A stretch of DNA of 64,000 nt from Lepus europaeus (lineage: Eukaryota > Chordata > Mammalia > Lagomorpha > Leporidae): positions 101,896,448 to 101,960,447 of the forward strand of contig NC_084835.1 in NCBI RefSeq assembly GCF_033115175.1, in the 5' to 3' direction. Under the pieces are notes generated by a model, which saw only the letters and a program-made list of their open reading frames with translations, did no database searches and was not told the origin of the DNA. The translations under genes were made by a program, and so were the position numbers. Shown piece after piece: positions 32,909 to 45,000 of the stretch (position 1 is the first letter of the stretch; each line of letters begins with the position of its first letter).

Positions 32909-33458
32909 AAACTTAATAACTAGTTTATCAGTTAGAAGAGTAAACTCAGACGAAGCTTAGAACTTAATAACTTTTAGCCTAATTATATTATCTATGAAAA
33001 TAGCCATCAAATCCTGGATCTGATTATTCAAACCTTCACAGAGGGTAATAGGCGTGTGAGATTTTGAGGGTTCTCAAACTGGCAGAAATTCTGGAGTCTT
33101 CTCAATTCTATCACCCGAGGACCATTGACCTGAACTTTGTAGACTACACCTTTTCTCTCATTCAATCCCAGTAGTACACCCCTATATAATTCACTTGAAT
33201 AAAAAGGTTGAATCAGTTAGGATATCCAATGACGACTTTTGCTAATGAACAGTAGAAAACCTTTTTTCTTTGTGGGTTCCAAGCCTTTGTCAACTTATTA
33301 CTCCCCTATATCCATCAGTGAGATCTGTTTGAGTAGCATCACAAATAAATTCAACCCAATGTCTTCTAACACCTAATACTGTACACAAAGTAATTTGTTA
33401 CTTGTTTTATCTGCTATATCTTCTTGAATAACTGCAAAGCTATGTTTTCAGGTCAATG
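32909..33458. other. Intergenic, no feature recognised
   Basis: AT-rich unique sequence. Confidence 0.35.
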
Positions 33459-33469
33459 GTGAATTGGGC

Positions 33470-33804
33470 CAGCGCTGCGGCTCACTAAGCTAATCCTCCA
33501 CCTGAAGCACCGGTACCCCAGGTTCTAGTCCTAGTTGGGGTGCCGGATTCTGTCCCAGTTGCTCCTCTTCCAGTCCAGCTCTCTGCTGTGTCCCAGGAAG
33601 GCAGTGGAGGATGGCCCAAGTCCTTGGGCCCTGCACCCACATGGGAGACCAGGAGAAGCACCTGGCTCCTGGCTTCGGATTGGCGCAGCACACCGGCTGT
33701 GGCGGCCATTTTGGGGGTGAGCCAACGGAAGGAAGACCTTTCTCTCTGTCTCTCTCTCTCTCAGTGTCTAACTCTGCCTGTCCAAAAAAAAAAAAAAAAA
33801 AATA
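33470..33804 (+). repeat. Young-type CSINE with target-site duplication
   Basis: gtgaattgggc at 33459-33469 and 33805-33815. Head 'cactaagctaatcctcc', B-box GGTTCTAGTCC, tail CTGCCTGTCC plus about 18 A. Confidence 0.94.
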
Positions 33805-33815
33805 GTGAATTGGGC

Positions 33816-34265
33816 CTCAGGCAGAACTATGCCACTACTGATCTGTCCTAACATCTTATAATCAAATCAGTTGAAAAATTATAAGATTATTGGCAGCTTT
33901 TATAGGCCATCTATTGACCTTCAGCTAAGAACTAAATCTGTACAAGCTTGATATAGATCCTGGTTATTGACATTTTTACATAATCTGTACCTCATTGGGC
34001 AAGAATGATTTCCTGACATTTTTCAAATAATGTCAAATTCAATTCTGAGCCACCTTTAATCCTTGTGTATTTCCTTTAAATTGCCTAGCTGTTTCTAAAC
34101 TAGCATACTCATATTTATTGAAACATTACATAATTACCCTTATGGTCATGTTCTTCACAAAATCAAACCATGATGTTGGAGGATAAAGCTGAGGTGCCGG
34201 AAGAGGGGACACAGTCTAGGGAGACAGCTTGCTGAGGCTAAACAGAACTGGCAGTACTGGTCAAG
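33816..34265. other. Intergenic, no feature recognised
   Basis: AT-rich unique sequence. Confidence 0.35.
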
Positions 34266-34548
34266 GAATGGGCATTTGGTCTAACAGTTAGGTCACCGAC
34301 TGAGATGCCCACATTTCATATTTGAGTGCTTGAGGTCCAGCGCCAGCTCTAGGTCCTGACTCCAGTTTCCTATGAATGCACACAGGGAAGCAGCAAGCGA
34401 TGATTCAAGCCCTTGGGTCCTGAGACCTGGATTGTGTTCCCAGCTCCTGGCTTCAGCCTGGGCCATCTCTAGCTATTGGGGGCATTTGAGGAGTGAACCA
34501 GAAGACCTCTCTTTCTGTCTGTCTCTCTATGTCTCTATCTCTGAAATA
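34266..34548 (+). repeat. CSINE, older subfamily
   Basis: 'gggcatttggtctaacagttaggtcacc' head, 'ggaagcagcaagcgatgattcaagccc' body and a CT-rich end, without an AAAT tail. Confidence 0.8.
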
Positions 34549-34567
34549 ATTTATTTCCTGGTCTAGG

Positions 34568-34705
34568 AACCAGGAAACCTGGCTCTGCCTAACAGTTCAG
34601 TGACTCTGAACAGGTGATTTAATCTTTCTGGCTTTTAGTTTCCTCATCTGTAAAATAATCCAGTTGGACTGGATCATTTCTATGATACCTCCCACATTTT
34701 AAATA
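34568..34705 (+). repeat. MIR
   Basis: 'acctggctctgcctaacagttcagtgactctgaacaggtgatttaatctttctggc' followed by 'agtttcctcatctgtaaaat' is the MIR core and 3' part. Confidence 0.85.
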
Positions 34706-35449
34706 CATATCTACTGTATCTAAATATCTTGGCATTTCTTATAAAGCTCTTCTACATGTACACTTTAGGATTTTCTCCTCACAAAAATCCCTGAAATAGA
34801 TGAAGCAGGCCCTTAGAGGACAGATAGAAATGTTGGATAACTAAGGAGAGGGAAGATTCAGTGATCAACAAAGATGACCTATCTAGTAAATGCAGAACTG
34901 AAACCCGAACTTGAGTTTTCGATGCCAGAAAATTCCTGTGGCCTACACAGAAAACAAAAGAGAAAGTATATTTGCTTGCAATCATTAATTAAATGCACGA
35001 ATTACTTCTATTAGTGATACCTCTTGTAGTAACTCAAATCACACTAAACTCAACTGATAATAAAAATAAAATAAAATGACCACTGCTATTTTGTAATGAG
35101 TATGGAGTTAACCAAAAGGGATTGAAAAACAGCAACTGAGCTCTGGTTGTGTAGGTTGACAGCTGCAATGTGGAGTAAAGTTATGATTCAGTTATGGCCC
35201 CTCCTTCCCAGAAACAAAAAGTACTGGGGGTTTGCAGGAACAAAGCTATGAAGAAAGAGGAAGAATTGGGAAACCCTTGTTAGTGCTGTAGGTGAAAATT
35301 AGTGGGAAGACCCACAGACTAAAAGCATTTGAAAAGCAATCCCATCTGAAAAACACATTACTAGGTAGCATGTTGGAACAAATTAAGACCAGGAAAGGGT
35401 ACACAGTTGAGAGTGCAATAAGAGTAAGTTTATGATTACAGAATTACAT
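34706..35449. other. Intergenic, no feature recognised
   Basis: The part near 34760-34880 could be a reversed MIR-type fragment ('ttttctcctcacaaaaatccctgaaatagatgaag'), but it is weak. Confidence 0.35.
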
Positions 35450-35546
35450 GCCAAAGGAATGCTAGGACTTGAGAAATATACACTGAAATATTAAGGGCAA
35501 AGGACATGATGTGTGAAACCTATTCCCAAATAGTTTAGAAAAGATC

Positions 35547-35583
<37 letters not shown>

Positions 35584-35720
35584 TGTGTGTGTGTGTGTGT
35601 TTAACGTGAGTTAAAGGTGGTGAATCTGGGTAAAGGATATATGACAATTCTTAGTATTCTTACAACTTTCCTGTGGGTCTAAACTACTTTAAAATCAACG
35701 TAACAGGAAAATGAGTGATA
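35450..35720 (+). mobile_element. Ancient L1 3' end with (GA)n(GT)n
   Basis: 'ggtggtgaatctgggtaaaggatatatgacaattcttagtattcttacaactttcctgtgggtctaaactactttaaaat' is a standard old L1 3' UTR ending. A (GA)n(GT)n microsatellite occupies 35552-35601. Confidence 0.68.
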
Positions 35721-36184
35721 GAATAGTCAGAAGCCATAAAACAACGTAACAAGAATCTTAATAGAGATGAAAATGCTTCATGTAATATTCACTACCCAGA
35801 TCAATGGATTTGAATCCTAGTTCACATTCGCCTTCCAAGCAGCTATGAAGTCGTAGGCTGGTTTTTGAAAACAGCTCAGGCCAGCTCAGAAATTTAAAAA
35901 TTGTTCTGTGGAGTCTGGAAAAGTATTTCAGGCCCAAAACAGAAATACAGAAGGCTCTCCAGGTCACCTTATGATCCCTGTCCCCACCAAATAGGGCAGC
36001 TTCCCCTTTATTTTGTTATTATTATTTTTTTGGACTTAACCTTATTTTTATTGGAAACAACATTTCCACTATTTCAAAACAGTTTTTTTCTCCTAAAGCC
36101 ATGATGATCTTTAAGGATGAAATTAGGTATAAATTCTTGGGCTTTAACTGTTTAGTGGGTGGGTGTGGGGGGGATTGAGTTATA
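35721..36184. other. Intergenic, no feature recognised
   Basis: Unique sequence. A G-rich run gtgggtgggtgtgggggg lies near 36156-36173. Confidence 0.35.
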
Positions 36185-36456
36185 TATCAGACCCAAGGGG
36201 CCAATTTGACCTGCCAGTAGTTTTTGTACATTTTTAAATGGTTGGGGGATAAAAATATATTTCATGACTCATGAAAATTCTGTGAACTTCAAATTCCAAT
36301 GTCCATAAAGTTTGACTGGGACACAGCCACATCTTTTTGTTTATGTTTTGTCCATGGATATTTTCACTTACAATAGCAGAGAGGAATACTGTGACAAACA
36401 CCAGAGAACTTACATCCCCAGGGCCTGGATAGTGACTGTCTGGCCCTATGTTATAA
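36185..36456. mobile_element. Ancient hAT-Charlie-type DNA transposon relic
   Basis: 'ggggccaatttgacctgccagtagtttttgtacatttttaaatggtt', 'aaagtttgactgggacacagccacat' and 'ggatagtgactgtctggccct' follow the order of a well-known mammalian MER-type element. The family was not verified by alignment. Confidence 0.65.
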
Positions 36457-37392
36457 ATAATAACCGCTAAAACCAATCAAAACTGTTAAAATTTATACAT
36501 TTCAAGACACCTAGTAGTTTCTATGCAGAGAGTCAGCTAAAAAAGAAAATAGTGTTTTAGGAAAGCCTACATTAACTACATTAATAGATTTAATTCAGTC
36601 ATGAGGTATTAATGAACTATGTCTTCTCATTCTTGCACTTGCATTGGTCATGATCAGATAGTTCATCTTTACCCCTTCCCACAAGATCTTTGCTACCTCT
36701 CATGAAACTATCAAAACAAATATTCATTTTTGGCTTTGTAACTCCCCCTAGGATATCTGCACTATCTGAGGGGCTCTACAAGAACACTCATCCAGGTATG
36801 GGAATTTCAAGCTATTAGAAGATCATGGAGATTTCCAAGGGTGTGACAATGAACCTCAGAGCTCTCTTAACATAAGGTTGGCCTGGCTCCACCTCTGTCT
36901 TGATTTTGCCAGGCAGCCAATTTTGGTACAAAATGAAACAGATGCTTTCTGTTTCTACCAGACACAATTATGCCTTTCTGAGGAGAGGAAAAAAAAAAAA
37001 AAAAAAAAAAACACCCTGTAGTGGGTATGGGAGGTCAGCAGAGGTTATAGAGGGAAAGTATTAGTAATATTTCTGTTCCTGGTACATGGCTCCATTATTG
37101 AGGGTGCGTTGAGCTTGTGTCTAGCTCAAGAATTCTATGGAGATCAACTGAGTTAATGAAGAAGAAAGTGCTGTGCAAAGACAATGAAATGGTACAAGTG
37201 ACAGTGTGCCTGAATTGCGGCCATATGACTGTACTGTATGGGTAGCTATCATCATGAAGCTAAAAGAAAGCCAAGGTTAGAATTAAAAATACCATTTTGT
37301 CTTTTTACACTAGATGCATGGAATAGCCTAAATGTCCTAATCATGATAAACCTAATACCTACTACTCTTTTTCTTCCCAGTTATTCCCCGGG
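36457..37392. other. Intergenic, no gene recognised
   Basis: Contains a 23-base poly(A) at 36989-37011 without a recognisable retroelement body upstream. Confidence 0.35.
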
Positions 37393-38078
37393 TGTATTAG
37401 TTTCCTAGAGCTACTGTGGCAAAGTATCACAAGCTGAGTGGCTTACACAACATAAACTTACTGTCTCACAGTTCTTAAGACGAGAAGTTCAAAATCAAGG
37501 TGCCAGCAGGTTGATGGCTTCGGTGAGTCAAGTCTGTTCCAAGCTCTTCTCCTTGGCTTGTAGATGGCCATCCCCTTCCTTTGTCATTTTACAACATCCT
37601 CCCTGTGTCTGTGCCCAAAGATCCTCTTCTTAATAATACACCAGCCGCATTGGATTAAGGTCCATCCTGAGAGCATTTCTTCAGGGCGATGTTGTAGCAC
37701 AGCTGGTTAAGTTGCCGCCTGCAATGCAGGCATCTCATATGTGCACCAGTTCATTTCTTCGTGACTCTACTTTTAATCCAGCTCCCTGCTAATGCATCTG
37801 AGAAAGCAGCAGAGGATGACCCAAGTGCTTGGGCCCTGTCATCCATGTGGGAGACCTGGAAGAAGCTCCTGGCTCCTGGCTTCAGCCTGGCACAGCCCAG
37901 GATGTTGAGGTCATTTGGGGCATGAACCAGAGGATGGACGATATCTCTCTGTGTGTCTCTCTCTTTCTCTAACTCTGCATTTCAAATAAATAAATAAATC
38001 TGTAAAAAAGCTCTCATTGATCAAATAAGGTCATATTTTGAGATACTAAAGACTTCAAGATATTAACTCAACCCATAA
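37393..38078 (-). mobile_element. ERVL-MaLR (MLT1-type) LTR relic, split by a CSINE
   Basis: 'gtattagtttcctagagctactgtggcaaagtatcacaagctgagtggcttacacaac', 'ttggcttgtagatggccatc' and, after the SINE, 'aaataaggtcatattttgagatact' follow the reverse of the MLT1 LTR consensus. It is non-coding. Interrupted at 37684-38010. Confidence 0.75.
37684..38010 (+). repeat. CSINE inserted in the MaLR LTR
   Basis: 'gggcgatgttgtagcacagctggttaag' head, body and AAATAAATAAATAAATC tail. Confidence 0.92.
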
Positions 38079-39505
38079 TATGTAGAAAGTTTATTTCTGA
38101 ATTTAGGTACAAAGCCCCTTTTGTGAAAATGTAATTCTCCAATGACCCACTGATTATATTAATTATCTCAATTTCAAAGCACACCTCATTTCTGCCATTG
38201 AATCTATCATATTGAAATGGAAAAGGGTGACAGACACTCCTGCCCTGTAGAGTATTGTAAAGGGTGAGCAGTGAATTCAGACTTACCATGTGTAATTCCA
38301 GGAACACCCAACTTGGTTTTCCAGTCTTTTAATGTGTTGATCTTTCCTCTGAGAACTTGGGAACAACAAGTGAGAACACACCTGACCACTTTCTGCAAGA
38401 TGTGTAGAAAATGTGAGACTTTGGCTATGTATGAAGCCAAACTTAGTAACACAATATAGTGGAATCAAAAACCTCTAAGGAAGGGTGTTGACTAGTGATA
38501 AAGGGAAATATCAAATATTCCTAGAAGAAATATATCAGTTATAGAACACTTAGAAATACCAGATCTCAATAAATTCTGTTAGAGAGCACACTCAATAGGG
38601 AACACAGGCATTGAACAGTCTTTTTTTCTATGGCTAAAACACCTAAAAGTTGAGAACTCCCATTTATTTTAAAACATAAAATTAAATTTACTTGCTGTTT
38701 TACTAAGAGCATTCCAGCTAAATTATTAATGGTGGCAAACAGTCTTCTCCATTGTTCCCGGAGTGCACCCCGAAGTTTGAAATATCTTCATTCTCACTTG
38801 CCATGTACTAACTTGTACTATACATCATAATGTAGGCAATTACTAAAAAAGTCTTTGATGTAGTAAGACAGGTTCTACCTAATTCTCCTCCTCTGGCTCC
38901 TCAGGTTTCAATGAGATTTAAAAAAAAAATAAAACAGGAAAACTGAAAACCTTTTTATGACGCCTTCCCTAAATTTTTATTCAAGCAATTACCAGTTTAA
39001 TTATTAGCTGTAAGCCTCTCTTGCCAGCCACAAATCCTAAGTGGTAGTGAAAGCTGAGTAGAAATTCTTGGTGAAGCACATTTGCAGTTACCTCAAAATG
39101 CTTGTGGACAATGGAAATAAAAGACAAGTTTACTTTAATGCAAAAATTTTGAAATGCATGCAATAAAGGAGTCTTCAAAACGTTACTGGGAATATATATT
39201 ATAAGAATACTATATGTGGATTTCAAAAACAATTCTTCACCAAAATAAACATTACAGTTCAATATTCTGTGAACTTTCTGATAGCCCTCTATATTAAAAA
39301 TCTTCAAAATGACCCTTAGAAAACAACTGAAAAATGTATGTTGTTAGTTTCGTGCCTGCAGCGGAGTGCAGAAGCAGAGTCTGAAAGTGGAAGCCTTTTT
39401 ACTGTTTGCAGCAGCTGGCTTTCCAGACCCCTCATTTGTTTCTGAATGTTTCTACCCCCTCATGCTCTAAACGCCCCTGATGAACTTAAATTTACAGTAA
39501 CTGGA
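38079..39505. other. Intergenic, 1.4-kb repeat-poor stretch
   Basis: No repeat or gene is recognised. Several open frames on both strands near 38207-38468 overlap each other and carry no domain. Confidence 0.38.
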
Positions 39506-39790
39506 GGGGCGGGAGTTTGATACGGCAATTAAAGTCACCTCTTGGGACGCTTGCATCCCATAGTGGAGTGCCTGGTTTGAGTAATGCACTTCCTGGGATT
39601 CAGCAAGTTAATGGCTCAAATATTTGGGTTCCTAACACCTGTGTGAGACACCCAGATTGTGTTCTTGGCTCCTAACTTCCAAATGGCCCAGTCCTGGCTG
39701 TTGCAGGCCTTTGGGGGAGTGAACCAGCCTTTCAAATTAAAAAAGAAAGAGAGAGAGAGAGGGAGGGAGTGAGGGAGGGAGGAAGGAAAC
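39506..39790 (+). repeat. CSINE, older subfamily, with GA/GGGA tail
   Basis: 'gggcgggagtttgatacggcaattaaag' head to 'ggggagtgaaccagcctttcaaatt'. A purine tract (GA)n then (GGGA/GGAG)n continues to 39790. Confidence 0.8.
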
Positions 39791-39896
39791 AGTAGTGATG
39801 ACAATGAGCTCCAGGTAAATTAAAACATTGGTGCAAGGATTATGAGAAGCGAAGAATCTAACATTTCCTGAACATTTACTAGTTGATTAGGTCCGG

Positions 39897-40010
39897 GCAT
39901 CTCCAACTTCAAAGTGCATGTGAATCATCCATCATCCAGGGAGGGCATAATTGTAACAAGTATGTTCTAAAGCCTAGGTCTGGGGAGAGTTGAGCCTCTG
40001 AAGTTTTTGA
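39897..40010 (-). mobile_element. MER5-like DNA transposon fragment
   Basis: 'catctccaacttcaaagtgcatgtgaatcatcc...taaagcctaggtctgggg' resembles part of the hAT element MER5. Low certainty. Confidence 0.45.
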
Positions 40011-40054
40011 AGTATACTTTAAATATATTTACCATATATGTATCTTTGTATGCC

Positions 40055-40700
40055 TTTATATATTTATATACATTGGAAAAGCAGAGAGACAGATAGGAGG
40101 GGAGATTGACCATCTCCACCTGCTGATTCACTCCACAGATGCCTGCAAAAACTGGAGCTGAAGGCTGGAGTTGTGGCACAAGGGTAAAGCTATAATCTGA
40201 TAGGCTGACATTACATACTGGCGCCGGTTCAAGTCCCAGCTGCTTCACTTCTGATACAGCTCCTTGTTAACGGCTTGGGAAAAGTAGTGGAAGGTGGCCC
40301 AACTGCTTGGGTCCCTGCCACTATGTGGGAGATCCAGATGAAGCTCCTGGCTCCTGGCTTTGGCCTGGCTGAGCCCTGGCCATTGTGACCACTTGGGAGT
40401 GAACCAGTGGATGGAAGATTTCTCTCTCTCTCTCTCTAACTCTGACTTTCAAATAAATAAATATATCTTAAATAAATAATAATAAAATAAAAACTGGGGC
40501 TGAGCCAGGCTGAAGCCAAGAGCCTGGAATGCAATTCATTTCTCCCAGGAGGGTAGCAGGGACCAAAGTACTTGCGCTACCAGGGACTGCCTCCCAGGGT
40601 ACACATTGGAAGGACAGCTGGGTCTTGAACCCAGGAACTCTGATATGGGATGTGATGTGGATGTCCTAAGAGACATTTTAACAACTGGCAGCAAATGCCC
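40055..40700 (-). repeat. Older CSINE split by a plus-strand CSINE
   Basis: The tail side is at 40055-40160 ('ggaaaagcagagagacagatagg...ctgattcactccacagatgcctgc'). The rest resumes at 40491 and ends near 40700 with 'caaatgcccacccctgc'. Confidence 0.83.
40161..40490 (+). repeat. CSINE nested in the older copy
   Basis: 'aggctggagttgtggcacaagggtaaag' head and AAATAAATAAATATATC tail. Duplication aaaactggagctga / aaaactggggctga on either side. Confidence 0.92.
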
Positions 40701-40710
40701 ACCCCTGCAT

Positions 40711-40981
40711 TTAAATATATATTGGAGAGTCAATGAGAGAGAGTGCTCCTATTCAGTGGTTTTCCCAAAATACCTGCAATATCCAGGGCTGAGGCAGACC
40801 AAAGCCAGGAACCTGGAACTCAATCCAGACAGGGACCCAAGCCATCATTTGCTGCTTCTCAGGGTATATATTAGCGGGAAACTGGAATCAGAAATGGGGA
40901 AGAAACTCGAACTCAGGCATTCTGATATAGGATGCAGATTTCTCAAGTGGCAGTTTACTAGCTAAGCTAATGCCCGCCCCA
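40711..40981 (-). repeat. CSINE, older subfamily, minus strand
   Basis: 'aaatatatattggagagtcaatgagagag' to 'ctagctaagctaatgcccgcccc'. Directly adjacent to the previous older copy. Confidence 0.82.
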
Positions 40982-41039
40982 GATTCTGTATTTTAAACAC
41001 ATATTTCAGTGACTGCTTGGTACTAGTGGCCAGATCACA

Positions 41040-41165
41040 GTTTATGTAGCCAGAGCCGAGAGCATTCACATCTAATATATACACTAAATCTGAGAGATAA
41101 CTATTATTATCACAGACACTGAGAAAAAGTTACATAATTTGTAAATAGAGAGACTGGAAATTTGA
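41040..41165 (-). repeat. Possible MIR fragment, minus strand
   Basis: 'taactattattatcacagacactgagaaaaagttacataatttg' resembles the reverse MIR core. Diverged. Confidence 0.4.
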
Positions 41166-41236
41166 CTAACAGAAATTTTCATCCTATTTCCAGTACCCTA
41201 ATAACTCCTCACAGTAACAGGAAATTCTTTGTTTTT

Positions 41237-41905
41237 GGGGTCAGCTTTGTGATAAAGTCACCACCTGTGACACCAGCATCCCATATGGGCACTGGTTGGA
41301 GTCCTGGTTGCACCACTTTTTTTTTTAAATTTATTTTATTTATTTGAAAGACAGTTACAGAGAGAGGCAGAGACATGCAGAGAGAGAGGTCTTCCATCGG
41401 CTGGTTCACTACCCAGATGATCACAATGGCTGGAGCTGAGCTCTTCTGAAGCCAGGAGCCAGGAGCTCTTTCCAGGTCTTTCACATGGATCCAGGGGCCC
41501 AGGCACTTGGGCCATCTTCTACAGCTTTCCAAGGCTGTAGCAGAGAGATGGATCAGAAGTGGAGCAGCCAGGACTTGAACTGGGGCCCAAATGGGATGCC
41601 AGTGCTGCAGGCCAGGGCTTTAACCAGCTGTGCCACAGCATAAGCCTCTGCTCCACTTCTGATCCAGCTTCCTGTTAATGGCCTGGGGAAAGCAGCAGAA
41701 AATGGCCCAAAGTTGGGCCCCTGTCACCCATGTGAGAGAACCAAATGAAACTCTTGGCTCCTGGCTTCAGCCTGGCCCAACTCTGGCTGTTGTGATCATC
41801 TGTGGAGTGACCCAGTGGATAGAAGATCTTTCTTTCTTTGTCTCTCTTTGTCTCTCTGTATCTCTTCACTTTCAAATAAAATAAATAAATCCTTATAAAA
41901 AAGAA
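41237..41905 (+). repeat. CSINE split by an opposite-strand CSINE
   Basis: The head is at 41237-41319 ('ggggtcagctttgtgataaagtcacc...gagtcctggttgcaccactt'). It resumes at about 41650 ('tgctccacttctgatccagc') and ends with AAATAAAATAAATAAATCC near 41893. Confidence 0.88.
41320..41649 (-). repeat. CSINE nested in the plus-strand copy
   Basis: Poly(T), AAATTTATTTTATTTATTTG, the reversed body and 'gtgccacagcataagcc'. Duplication tgcaccactt / tgctccactt. Confidence 0.92.
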
Positions 41906-41939
41906 TTTTTTTGTTTTTTAAAATCTGAGACAAGTGTGT

Positions 41940-42095
41940 TTCAAATCTGTCTGATCACCTGTGGTATTTGTCTAAAACTCAGATCTTCAGCCCCTACCCC
42001 AATTTATTAAATTAGAATTTATAGATGAGGTATCTAGGAAAGACATTTTAAGTTAATGTCTAGGTGATTCTTTTAACCAGGAATGCTCAGGAAGC
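41940..42095 (+). mobile_element. MER5-like DNA transposon fragment
   Basis: 'tctgatcacctgtggtatttgtctaaaactcagatcttcagcccctaccccaa...gtctaggtgattctt' resembles MER5. Moderate divergence. Confidence 0.5.
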
Positions 42096-42935
42096 AATGA
42101 TCATCTAGTTTGCACTGTAGTTTTGAAAATTCAAGCAGGGAATGTAGGTATTTTGTATTTTATTGGAGAGCTTTGAAAGAACATTCTCTGCTCAGGAAAA
42201 GAGGATGTCAGCACCCCTTTAATGCACTTCAACTTCACTGAGAAGGGCTCCTGGCCACACAGAATGAAACTTGTTAGTTTCATGATGTAAGGGATAGGTT
42301 TCAACCTGTATCTTATAACAGGGTGCTAAAGTATAGTATCTAATTATGTGACTTTTAATTGTCAGGTGAAAGCAACAATAGCCACAAAATCTTCTTTCCC
42401 TCTTTATCAGCTAAAACATCTTTTTCTACCGATCCAATCATAGAACATCTGTATTACAGAATAAAAGCTCAACTGGAAATATTTCCCATATCAAAAGTCC
42501 ATAATTAAATTTTTTATGAGGAACTCTCAATGAGATCAGGGCAAGGGTAATTATTTAACTCTGCTTTGAAAGGGTAACTTTCAGCCAAGGAGATATCCTA
42601 TAAATTTTTCACTATGGAAAATAAATAAATAAAGGGGCAGAGAAGTAGACATTTTAAAGTAAATATTAAAAGACATATCTTTTAGATCATTGATATTTTT
42701 ATGTTTTTAGAAAGCACATTTATTATGCTGCAATAGTATAAATTATTAAAAGAAACTATTTTATCTTGAGTGTTAAGTGAATGTACTTATGAAATATAGT
42801 TTATTAGCTTAATAATCTATTACTTATTAACAGAACCTAATAACTTACTAATAACTAGAGTATCTTGGATTTTCCCATGTATTTCTGTGTTTTGAAGAAA
42901 ATATAATTGTATATGACTTGTTCAATTGAAATCTT
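42096..42935. other. Intergenic, AT-rich, no feature recognised
   Basis: Strongly AT-rich in its second half, with no recognised gene or repeat. Confidence 0.35.
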
Positions 42936-42944
42936 ACATTTCTT

Positions 42945-43240
42945 TCCTTTTTTTTTTTTTTTGACAGGCAGAGTTAGATAGTGAGAGAGAGAGAGAGACA
43001 GAGAGAAAGGTCTTCCTCCCGTTGGTTCACCCTCCAAATGGCTGCTACAGCCAACGTGCTGCACTGATCCAAAGCCAGGAGCCAGGTGCTTCCTCCTGGT
43101 CTCCCATGTAGGTGCAGGGCCCAAGCACTTGGGCCATCCTCCACTGCCTTCCTGGGCCACAGCAGAAAGCTGGACTGGAAGAAGAGCAACCAGGACAGAA
43201 CCAGCGCCCCAACCGGGACTAGAACCTGCGGCGCCGGCCA
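42945..43240 (-). repeat. Young-type CSINE with deletion in the head
   Basis: Duplication acatttctt at 42936-42944 and 43241-43249. It jumps from the B-box complement (GGGACTAGAACC) to the terminal GCGCCGGCC, missing about 40 bp around the A-box. Confidence 0.93.
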
Positions 43241-43249
43241 ACATTTCTT

Positions 43250-43721
43250 AAAATTATGATTTCTAAAGTGTTAAAGGCTTGTATACGAAAATCTCACTGT
43301 GATGACATTCACTAAGAGCAGAATTTGTTCTTCAATCAATATAAACAGACATTTGGAGATGGCCCAGTCTGAGTTTGAAGCCTAGATCAAGCTCATTACT
43401 TAAGTTTTCCGAGCCTCCATTTCCTCATCTGTAAGGAAATGGTATATTTCCTTGCTGGGTTATGCATTTGACTAGAAATGGATAAATGGGCAAGAATGGA
43501 GTAGCGATTAATGAATGGTCATTATAATAAAATAGAGTATAATTGCTGAGCTGTAAAAAGGACTTCCCTACAATGACTTTCACTTATCAGGTAATCTCAA
43601 AGAATGAGTCCCTGATTACCCATTCAGTAAAGTTTTTGTTTTTACTTCCTCCGTTGGATTTCAGTAAAGCCACATGGTAATTAAATTTAGCTTATTCAAA
43701 CTCAAGTGTATCTACTTGGGG
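43250..43721. other. Intergenic with a MIR-like patch
   Basis: Positions 43370-43450 ('agctcattacttaagttttccgagcctccatttcctcatctgtaagg') are MIR-like on the plus strand. The rest is unrecognised. Confidence 0.5.
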
Positions 43722-44034
43722 TCTGAGTTGTAGCTCAATAGGTTAAGCTGCTGCCTGCAATGCTGGCATCCCATATGAATACTTGTTCAAGTTCTGGCAG
43801 CTCCACTTCCCATCCAGCTCCCTGCTAATGCTCGTGAGAAAGCAGGGGAAGATGACCTAAGTGCTTGGACCTCTGATCCCCACGTGGGACACCCGGATAG
43901 TTCCAGGCTCTTGGCTTCAGTTTGGCCTACCCTTGACAATTGTAGTCACTTGGGGAGTGAACGAACAGATGACGAGCTCTCTCTCGCCCTTCTCTCTTTA
44001 TTATTATGCCTTTTAAATAAATAAAATATTTTTT
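43722..44034 (+). repeat. CSINE, plus strand
   Basis: 'gggtctgagttgtagctcaataggttaag' head, body and AAATAAATAAAATA tail. The following poly(A) is shared with the left duplication of the next SINE. Confidence 0.9.
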
Positions 44035-44050
44035 AAAAAACCTGCATGTA

Positions 44051-44400
44051 CAGCTGGCGCCACAGCTCAATAGGCTAATCCTCCGCCTTGTGGCACCGGC
44101 ACACAGGGTTCTAGTCCCGGTCGGGCCACCAGATTCTGTCCCTGTAGCCCCTCTTCCAGGCCAGCTCTCTGCTGTGGCCAGGGAAGGCAGTGGAGGATGG
44201 CCCAAGTGCTTGGGCCCTGCACCCCATGGGAGACCAGGAGAAGCACCTGGCTCCTGCCTTCGGATCAGCATGGTGCGCAAGCCGCAGTGCCCCAGCCACG
44301 GCGGCCATTGGAGGGTGAACCAACGGCAAAGGAAGACCTTTTTCTCTATCTCTCTCTCTCACTGTCCACTCTGCCTGTCAAAACAAACAAACAAACAAAC
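44051..44400 (+). repeat. Young-type CSINE with 16-bp target-site duplication
   Basis: aaaaaacctgcatgta at 44035-44050 and 44401-44416. Tail CTGCCTGTC then (AAAC)n. It inserted exactly at the tail of the preceding CSINE. Confidence 0.95.
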
Positions 44401-44704
44401 AAAAAACCTGCATGTATTTGATGAGAAAGAAAAAATAGGAAGAGGGAAAAAAAGTCCTCCAATTTTAAATATCTAGGCTATTTGGCCCAGTATTTCACTC
44501 AATGAGCAAATACTCTGGCATAAATATAGGAAATGTGAATCTTTCAATGAGCCTCTCAAAGTATGTTCTGAACATCTCAATACACAGAGCGTAAAACTAA
44601 TATTTTGAAATATGTATTTTTGCACAAATACTTCTAATGCATAAGCCAAGCACTGCACTTTATATGCTACTGCACTGAAGAAACAATGTTTTATTTCAAA
44701 GTTG

Positions 44705-44845
44705 AAGGGAAGAGACAGACATTGCTGAACAGTGGACGAAGCAGACACCCGAGATGCCAGCATCCCATACGGGTGCAAGTTTGTATCCTGGCTGCTCAAC
44801 TTCCAATCCAGCTCCTGCTAATGGCTTTTTTTTTTTTTTTTTGCC
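44705..44845 (+). repeat. 3'-truncated CSINE followed by poly(T)
   Basis: The head and B-box area are present ('gatgccagcatcccatacggg'), the copy stops at 'cagctcctgctaatggc', and about 18 T follow. The junction to poly(T) is not a normal SINE end. Confidence 0.75.
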
Positions 44846-45000
44846 CAGGGATCTGATCGAGGATCCCACATTTCATTTACTGGTTACATTTTCTTAGTCC
44901 CTTCTAGTTGGTGACAGTTCCTCAGTTGTTCTTAGCCTTTTACGACTGTCATCTCTGATTTCACAAAGGTGAAGAAAAGTAAATCAAGCCAATACTTTTT
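44846..45000. mobile_element. Ancient L1 3' UTR fragment
   Basis: 'ggatcccacatttcatttactggttacattttcttagtcccttctagttggtgacagttcctcagttgttc' matches a phrase shared by old L1 3' regions. A related copy is at 46125-47060. Confidence 0.6.
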
